A stretch of 64,000 bases of DNA from Paraburkholderia rhizosphaerae. Its GTDB lineage: Bacteria > Pseudomonadota > Gammaproteobacteria > Burkholderiales > Burkholderiaceae. The stretch lies in contig NZ_SORE01000018.1 of the NCBI RefSeq assembly GCF_004366595.1, forward strand, positions 62,001 to 126,000, written 5' to 3'. The notes below the pieces were generated by a model, which was not told the DNA's origin, ran no database searches, and saw only the letters and a program-made list of their open reading frames with translations. Position 1 is the stretch's first letter. Every line of letters begins with the position of its first letter. Positions 62,597 through 64,000 of this stretch are shown in pieces. A program made the position numbers and the translations under genes.

Positions 62597-63004
62597 TCAG
62601 CGCCCTTTCGGAAGGGCAAGTGCCCTGAGAAGCTCGCAGTGCTCGGCGGTGCGACTGCTGCAATCAGCCACCTGCCGCAGCGCACGCCGCATACGCTGAA
62701 GGTCGCGGATCTTGCCCTCGATGTCGTCGAGGTGAACACGAGTCATACGGTCGGCGTCCGCGCAAGGACGCTCAGGGTGATGCGCCAGTTCGATCAATTC
62801 GCGGATCTCGTCGATGGTAAATCCCAGTTCCCTGCCGCGGCGAATGAATGCCAGACGCTCCAGTGAGGTGTCGTCGTATCGCCGGTAGCCGTTGCTTGCC
62901 CGGCTGATTGCAGGTAACAGGTCGACTTTCTCGTAGTAGCGGATCGTTTCGACATTGACGCCCGAGCGCTGGCCCAGGTCGCCGATGGAGTATGTGTCAG
63001 TCAT
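62597..63004 (-). CDS. MerR-family metal-responsive regulator (CadR/PbrR-like)
   Basis: This 135-residue regulator has the MerR helix-turn-helix SIGDLGQRSGVNVETIRYYE and wing, a long dimer helix, and cysteines at the metal-binding places: one in RPCADADRM and two in DCSSRTAEHC. This three-Cys layout fits the CadR/PbrR/ZntR side of the family, which senses soft divalent ions. It is divergent from a cation-efflux gene and a typical MerR operator lies between them, so it most likely activates that gene on metal exposure. Which metal is not determined. Confidence 0.9.
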   Translation of the reverse strand: MTDTYSIGDLGQRSGVNVETIRYYEKVDLLPAISRASNGYRRYDDTSLERLAFIRRGRELGFTIDEIRELIELAHHPERPCADADRMTRVHLDDIEGKIRDLQRMRRALRQVADCSSRTAEHCELLRALALPKGR

Positions 63005-63007
63005 CGC

Positions 63008-63039
63008 TTGACCCTGTAGTGGCTACAGGGTTCACGATA
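63008..63039 (+). promoter_or_regulatory. MerR-type promoter with 20-bp spacer
   Basis: A -35 box TTGACC (63008-63013) and a -10-like ACGATA (63034-63039) are separated by 20 bp, the overlong spacing of MerR-controlled promoters. Between them lies a dyad with perfect 9-bp arms, ACCCTGTAG (63011-63019) and CTACAGGGT (63023-63031), three bases apart. It points toward the CDF gene. Confidence 0.85.
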
Positions 63040-63059
63040 CTCTTTTCGAGACTCGTCGG

Positions 63060-63716
63060 GTGACCTCCGTGCCAGGACACTGCTGTAACCATTGTGATGC
63101 TCAATCCACGCCGCCACGCGCCGGGTATCGCAGATTGCTTTGGATCGCGCTCGCTATCAACTTCGTCATGTTCGCCGTCGAAGTGTCGACCGGACTGCGC
63201 GGCGGATCGGCGTCGCTACTGGCGGATTCGCTCGACTTTCTGGGCGACGCGGCCAACTACGGCATCAGCCTCTTTGTATTGGGACTGGGCCTGTCCGCGC
63301 GTGCAAACGCGTCCCGACTCAAGGCCCTGTCCATGCTGGCGTTCGGCATTTGGGTGCTAGGCCTCGCAGCGTGGCATCTCTTCAGCGGCCGAGTGCCGAG
63401 CGCGCCGACTATGGGGGTTGTTGGAACATGCGCCCTTCTTGCAAACGGCACCGTAGCGGCACTGCTGTTTCGCTTCAGGGACGGAGACAGCAACATGCGC
63501 AGCGTGTGGCTCTGCACCCGTAACGACGTACTCGGGAACGTTGCTGTCCTGCTTGCCGCATTCGGCGTGTTCGGGACCGGCTCTGCATGGCCAGATCTGG
63601 TCGTTGCGGCGATCATGTCGCTGCTCGCCTTGACGTCCGCTACGCACATCCTTCGTCAGTCCAATGCAGAACTGCGCGATCACGCCATCGGTCGAGGCGT
63701 TCCTGCAGAGCTGTAA
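63060..63716 (+). CDS. Cation diffusion facilitator, short form
   Basis: This 218-residue protein has six membrane segments and the metal-site motifs of a CDF branch: SLLADSLDFLGDAANYG in segment 2 and CTRNDVLGNVAVLLAA in segment 5, with Asp at the places where zinc-type members have His/Asp. The N-terminus has a CCNHC cluster. The long cytoplasmic C-terminal domain of many CDFs is absent. It would export a divalent metal. The frame starts at a GTG at 63060, directly after the MerR-type promoter; a GTG at 63069 is possible. No good ribosome site is visible. Confidence 0.83.
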   Translation: MTSVPGHCCNHCDAQSTPPRAGYRRLLWIALAINFVMFAVEVSTGLRGGSASLLADSLDFLGDAANYGISLFVLGLGLSARANASRLKALSMLAFGIWVLGLAAWHLFSGRVPSAPTMGVVGTCALLANGTVAALLFRFRDGDSNMRSVWLCTRNDVLGNVAVLLAAFGVFGTGSAWPDLVVAAIMSLLALTSATHILRQSNAELRDHAIGRGVPAEL

Positions 63717-64000
63717 TTTGCATCGGCATTGCGCTGCTCGACATGTATCTGGCGAGTTCCAGGGAACGAGTGCCGCGTATTCGTCGACGGACATCGCATG
63801 CGGTAGCCGCTGGAACAGCCAGAGAAGGTAGCGGTAAGGATCAGTATGTTTGCCTTGGCGGACTCAACTAGCGAGTAGAGATTGGCGCTAGCCTGCGCAC
63901 CCGCAACCGTGTCGTCAAATAGTCAGCCCTTGCGTCCGACGCAGTTTCCGTTTCCGATGTAGCAGACCAGCTTGGGTCACTGTCCGCTCATGTATTGCAG
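63717..64000. other. Right edge without a recognised gene
   Basis: No intact gene is visible. On the minus strand near the edge a frame reads KLVCYIGNGNCVGRKG before a stop (about 63930-63976), but a stop also precedes it; it may be the end of a broken gene that continues outside the window. Confidence 0.3.

Overview
The window looks like a chromosome piece from a Burkholderiaceae bacterium, most likely Paraburkholderia or Caballeronia. It is GC-rich, and the order zwf, pgl, then a glucokinase fused to an RpiR/HexR-type regulator, next to a divergent glucose-type ABC transporter, is a Burkholderia-group arrangement. No rRNA, tRNA, CRISPR, integrase or transposase was recognised.

Region by region. 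0-5 kb: a fragment of a giant kinase gene at the left edge, then an ATP-grasp ligase and a DMT exporter that overlap by four bases, facing a NhaR-like LysR gene, then an ACS-family MFS carrier. 5.7-10.2 kb: a DsbA/FrnE oxidoreductase overlapping an AraC gene, flanked by two near-identical 19-bp sites, followed by an apparent operon of two paralogous NTF2-like secreted proteins, an alpha/beta hydrolase and an enoyl-CoA hydratase. 10.3-11.4 kb: a secreted low-complexity protein. 11.6-18.3 kb: an 1863-residue Ser/Thr kinase-ATPase-GAF-PAS-histidine kinase and an AraC regulator. 18.4-25.5 kb: DUF1479, CBS, YaiI, AraC, LysR, Smr and TRIC-type genes.

25.6-34.8 kb is a glucose uptake and oxidation unit. 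gtsABCD-type transport genes run left and zwf-pgl-glk/hexR run right from a shared 511-bp control region that carries a perfect 17-bp HexR-like palindrome. Imported glucose would be phosphorylated by the Glk half of the fusion and oxidised by Zwf and Pgl; the RpiR half of the same protein is the likely reader of the palindrome. Each arm ends in a clear hairpin terminator. 34.9-41.4 kb carries a hydrolase, a Bcr/CflA-type exporter, an EVE-like protein, hemL, ribD and ribE.

From about 41.4 kb to the end the content is accessory and partly decayed: a C-terminal remnant of an OmpR-type response regulator beside hdeA, a TauE/SafE gene that has lost its middle, the C-terminal third of a medium-chain dehydrogenase, and an SDR gene with a replaced C-terminus. 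Intact genes lie among them: GNAT, small phosphatase, SDR, quinone reductase, cupin, DUF4396 next to a 19-cysteine copper-storage-like protein, a chloroperoxidase-type hydrolase, nitrilase with a divergent GlxA regulator, beta-carbonic anhydrase, MscS and a MerR-CDF metal efflux pair. Two paralogous LysR genes 5 kb apart share the same leader layout: a 9-bp box, 14 bp, then a 17-bp palindrome just before the start codon.
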